From NCBI RefSeq assembly GCF_030272615.1, contig NC_081411.1:153313971-153377970 (forward strand): a DNA stretch of 64,000 bases, read 5' to 3'. Below are positions 60,815 to 64,000 of this stretch, piece after piece. Each line of letters opens with the position of its first letter. Position 1 is the stretch's first letter. The stretch is from Cryptomeria japonica. Its lineage: Eukaryota > Streptophyta > Pinopsida > Cupressales > Cupressaceae. Below the pieces are notes generated by a model that was not told the origin of the DNA, searched no databases, and was given only the letters and a program-made list of their open reading frames with translations. The position numbers were made by a program, and so were the translations under genes.

Positions 60815-60889
60815 CGCTGGTGCATAGTCATCTGGGCGCTGGAACCGTCGGACTCGCTCGAATCTGTGCTCGGTGATCGGAATCGGCAT
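60815..60889 (-). pseudogene. Predicted first exon of antisense PMD gene
   Basis: On the complement an ATG at 60,889 opens 25 codons beginning MPIPITEHRFERVRRFQRPD, GC-rich like the main exon, followed by GTACGC as donor. The main exon has TATGTGCAG as acceptor at 60,147. Both junctions are phase 0, giving an intron of 668 nt. The exon reads directly into the conserved PMD start. Splicing is inferred; no transcript evidence. Confidence 0.45.
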
Positions 60890-61303
60890 AGTAGCTCCTC
60901 CTTGCTCCTCCAAATGTCACTATCAGAGCTCTCATTTTCAACTGGTCGCAGTCACAAATGATCTTATTTTCACCCCTTTCACCCCATTTAAACCCTTCGT
61001 GGTCACCGTAACTTCACCCCGCTCATCGCCGTGGTCACCGTGAACTTCCCGAGCCCCCCATTTCTCCTTGTTTCTCCTGTTTTCTTCTATTTTTTACCCG
61101 TATGCCTAACTTCTTCTCTTCTACCACCCTGCCAATTTTCGTTCTTTTTCGAGAGATCGCCCGATTTTTCAAAATTTTTTGGCCCATCTCTCGAGGGGGC
61201 ATACCACCCATTAAATTGACATTTTATGGGGCATTTCTCCACACCTATTTTTTTCTTTCTTTGAAACGACGCGATAAACCGCACCGTCTCAAAGAGGGGC
61301 AAA
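60890..61303. other. Gypsy region between antisense exon 1 and 3' LTR, with polypurine tract
   Basis: On the complement this is the upstream region of the PMD gene and may hold its promoter; no TATA box stands out. The last bases AAAGAGGGGCAAA (61,291-61,303), directly before the 3' LTR, are the polypurine tract. Confidence 0.65.
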
Positions 61304-62764
61304 TGTAGTCACATAAATCTATCCATTTTAATTAAATGAATATTTCGTATTTATTTGATTAAAAATCCACTAACCATCAATTAATTAAATTAATATTTAA
61401 TTAATTCATCCCCAAACATTCTTCTATTAATTAAATAAATTATTCAATTTATTTTAATCAATTCATTAAACCAAATACAAATCAATTAATTAAATAAAAT
61501 CTATTTATTTAATTATATCCCCCTATTCCTCTTTTAAATAAATTAAATAAAACATTTATTTAAATCATTATCCCCACCCCACTTGCATTTTCCTACAAAT
61601 GCAACTTGCACACATTTATTGAAATAAATGAATTTTTAGTTTAAATAAAATCATATTTTTCCTCACCCACCAAATCCACTTGCAAAATCTAATCCCCTTC
61701 TAGATTCTTATAAACCCTTCCTAATTAGCCTAATCCCTCCTCTAAACTTTGTCACATTCCTAAGCAAAGGGAAGTCACTTCTCAAAGCCTAAAAGTCTTT
61801 GATAGCCATTAAAGGTTTTCAACCTTCAACCACTTAAATCCTCAAAGTCTTTGATAGCCATTAAAGGCTTCCAACTTTCAACCACTTAATCCACAAAGTC
61901 TCCAATAACCATTAATGGTTAACCCAAACCTTCCTACATGGTTAAAACATTTGTTTTGACTCAACCTCTACCCAACTCAAGGGTCTCATCAAACCTTTAA
62001 TTCTTTGACCATGATTATCTCTTAATCATTTGCACAAAGGTTTATCCTTGGATTAACTCTTAATCCAGTGGGTAATCTTAATTTAGGCTTGAACCTTAGC
62101 CTCTAGATAACCATGAGGTCTTCTCAGGCCTTTAATGCCTCCAACCTCTTCTCTCAACCCAATCCTGTGTTGACAATTGTCACTATTTTATTGGTGCCAA
62201 TTGTGCACATGGATCCCCAACTTTCAAGCTTGACCCTTGATTAAACCTTTCAATCCTGGCCATCCATTGCTCCATTTTTCCTATAAATAGAGCCCATTCC
62301 TTTATAATCCAGATCCTGAAAACTTGTATGCATCTAAGCTATAGACATTTTAGAGAGCATTCTTAGCATAATCAATCTAACATCTTATCATTTTGGTTAA
62401 AATATATCATGTTAGCATCACTAGCATAGTGTAGCTTTTTATTTCACATTCAAAGCTCAATACTACAATCTCAATCCTCCATAAGCATCCATAGTGCAAA
62501 AAGCTGCTGAGAGCTACACTATTTTGGAACTTGGAGAGGAGAGGAACAAGGGAGAAGAAGCCAAGAGCATGTTAGGAGGCATTTGGAGATGCCTCATCGT
62601 ATTTATCTTCCTAGTTAGACATTCTATCATGCTTTTTGTATCTCTTTTGATATGCTTGTGTAGGAAAGTGTTTGGTTTATGATTTATAACACTAACAACT
62701 TGGCTTTTCTTCTTATTTGTGTTGTGTTATCATTGACTAACCTGATCCTTTTTGCAGAGCATCA
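61304..62764 (+). repeat. Gypsy 3' LTR
   Basis: Same length as the 5' LTR and aligned without gaps by eye; differences include several C/T and A/G transitions. TATA box at 62,281-62,290. Followed by GTTAC. Confidence 0.95.
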
Positions 62765-64000
62765 GTTACTATTTCTTCCAATCAACAAGGGAAAATAGTG
62801 TACCTTGTGCAGCAGTAGACCTAGCATACAAAATTGTGAAAAAGGGAATGAAAATTGATCTTTGTGAAGTGTTGCTAAAGAACCTGTTTGAGAATCTAAA
62901 CACCATCAGGAAGTCGAAGAAGAACAACTCGGCTAATACACTAAAGTTTGGATCATTACTTGTATGCATGTTTGTCTATTTTAAAAAATTCTTTCCATCA
63001 GTTGGTAAAGTTGTTTGGGAACTACATCGACCAATCACCTATCAGATTAATGACTTCATCAAGAAGTTAGGTGATAATTTTAATGATATTATGGATGATT
63101 ACTTCAGTAAATTTCAAGAGAAAATGCATAACAGGTATCAGATTCCACCCAAGCTAGTGGATAAATACAAAGATGACATATGTTTTGATGTAGACACTGA
63201 TTACTGTTATATGAATGTTGTGGAACCAAGAGCTCAATCTTTTTCACCTATGGGATACGAGATTGATTTTGACATCACACAATAGAAAATTGATTCATTC
63301 CTTACATTATCGAGGCATGCTACCAAGTTGAGGTATGGAACCTATGAGGAAGTGAAGGAAAAAGTAAAAATGAGCATTGTAGAACCCAGAGCTACAAGAA
63401 AGGTAACAAAGATTATAAAGGCATTATCAGAGAAATTCGGAGAAGACTCTTCGTCCACACCTGTCAAAGGCACTTAAGGGAAGAATAATCTGAAGCCCAA
63501 GAGGCAGCTATAACATTGAGCACTGAATTGCCTAAGGGTAAAGTGTTGAAGAGAAAGAAACTAGATTCATCAAAGGCCTCACCGACTCCTCCAGCAAAGC
63601 GACCTAACACTAGAGCATCTGCAGCTTCACCGAGTAAGAAAACAAAAAGCGTTACTACTCCCAAGGTAACAAAGACCTACAAGAAATCTACTCGGAGACT
63701 CATTTTGGCAAAAGAGTCTAGTGACACCGAATCTGAGGATGCAAGCAAATTTTAGATTGTCAAGAGCAAGAAGGCAAATGTACATAGTGTTGAAAACTTC
63801 TATGCTAATCTGAAAGAATATGGTGGATTTGGATCATTTAGATATGTCAAGTATGAAATCAGAAATAATGATCAAAAGAGACAAATTGAAGAAGCTATCA
63901 TCTGCACACTTCTAAAATTCTGGTTCACTCCATTGGAACTATCTAAGTCACTTCCAAATGAACTTTATTTGCATATTGATAATAGGTGGAAGTATGCAAT
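62765..64000 (+). pseudogene. Unknown ORF2 protein, continuation after gypsy (copy C)
   Basis: Continues the frame cut at 44,987, then IVKKGMKIDLCEVLLKNLFE and TLKFGSLLVCMFVYFKKFFP (copy A: RFKFGQFILGLFFYFQNSFP), to a TAG at 63,283 (DITQ*KID). More of the same protein follows, with a frame change near 63,500. The Lys/Ser/Thr/Pro-rich centre (KVLKRKKLDSSKASPTPPAK) is followed by NLKEYGGFGSFRYVKYEI and LYLHIDNRW, equivalent to EYG...LYNKIDARW in copy A. It runs off the right edge. Confidence 0.65.

Larger units (their letters stand above)
44988..62764 (+). mobile_element. 17.8-kb Tat-lineage Ty3/gypsy element, nearly complete
   Basis: Two 1,461-bp LTRs, 5-bp target duplication GTTAC (44,983-44,987 and 62,765-62,769), primer site, gag, protease, G-patch, RT, RNase H, second RNase H, integrase, a long 3' region with an antisense plant-mobile-domain gene, and polypurine tract. 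IN after RT makes it gypsy; the second RNase H and the antisense ORF place it in the Tat group. About 17 LTR differences by eye (1.2%). Two frameshifts and about nine stops in gag-pol make it inactive, though each is a small lesion. Confidence 0.93.

Noticed and set aside
44988-62764. Endogenous virus rather than retrotransposon
   Set aside because: No envelope or movement protein seen; domain order and second RNase H fit Tat-lineage Ty3/gypsy.

Overview
The window looks like intergenic DNA from a large plant genome, most likely a gymnosperm. That is an inference from the dense, old, nested LTR retrotransposons and from the plant-type families present: Ty1/copia with an initiator-Met tRNA primer site, Tat-lineage Ty3/gypsy with a second RNase H, and L1-type LINEs with a C-terminal RNase H. 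I find no convincing host gene, rRNA or tRNA gene, or CRISPR array. Almost every reading frame belongs to a mobile element and most are broken.

Layout. 1-9,712: an antisense LINE split by a decayed copia element (2,983-9,571), which itself holds an 809-bp solo LTR (6,805-7,613). 10,019-14,830: a Tat-type gypsy LTR, primer site and leader, then a copia LTR plus gag fragment, then gypsy 3'-UTR-like sequence. 14,831-20,407: mostly unrecognised non-coding DNA with a degenerate minisatellite, a GC-rich promoter-like block and an LTR terminus. 20,413-23,672: an antisense copia element lacking RT. 23,673-29,280: antisense copy A of an unfamiliar two-ORF LTR element. 29,281-31,885: a LINE 3' end split by a 1,604-bp solo LTR. 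31,886-33,890: AT-rich non-coding DNA. 34,149-35,770: antisense gypsy gag and leader. 35,772-37,140: copia RT/RNase H. 38,041-41,346: antisense copy B of the unfamiliar ORF2. 41,350-64,000: copy C of the same family, interrupted by a 17.8-kb gypsy element (44,988-62,764).

The 17.8-kb gypsy element is the best-preserved unit. It has 1,461-bp LTRs about 1.2% different by eye and a GTTAC target duplication. Its 39-nt primer site is complementary to tRNA-Trp into the anticodon arm. It carries gag, protease plus G-patch, RT, two RNase H domains and integrase. On the opposite strand near its 3' end it carries a plant-mobile-domain (PMD) gene.

Three things stand out. (1) Periodic short-motif arrays lie in gypsy leaders: AGCGCT every 20 nt in the big element, repeated in opposite orientation inside the predicted first intron of its antisense PMD gene, and a TCGTACGAG/TCGTCTGG motif every 22 nt in two other gypsy leaders. 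(2) Two-ORF LTR elements (copies A and C; copy B is ORF2-like only) have a coiled-coil, four-zinc-knuckle gag-like ORF1 and a large ORF2 of no family I recognise in the place of pol. (3) The type of stop codon differs between elements as expected from methylcytosine decay: CGA to TGA in the young gypsy, CAG to TAG in the old copia. All calls come from reading by eye; no database search was run.
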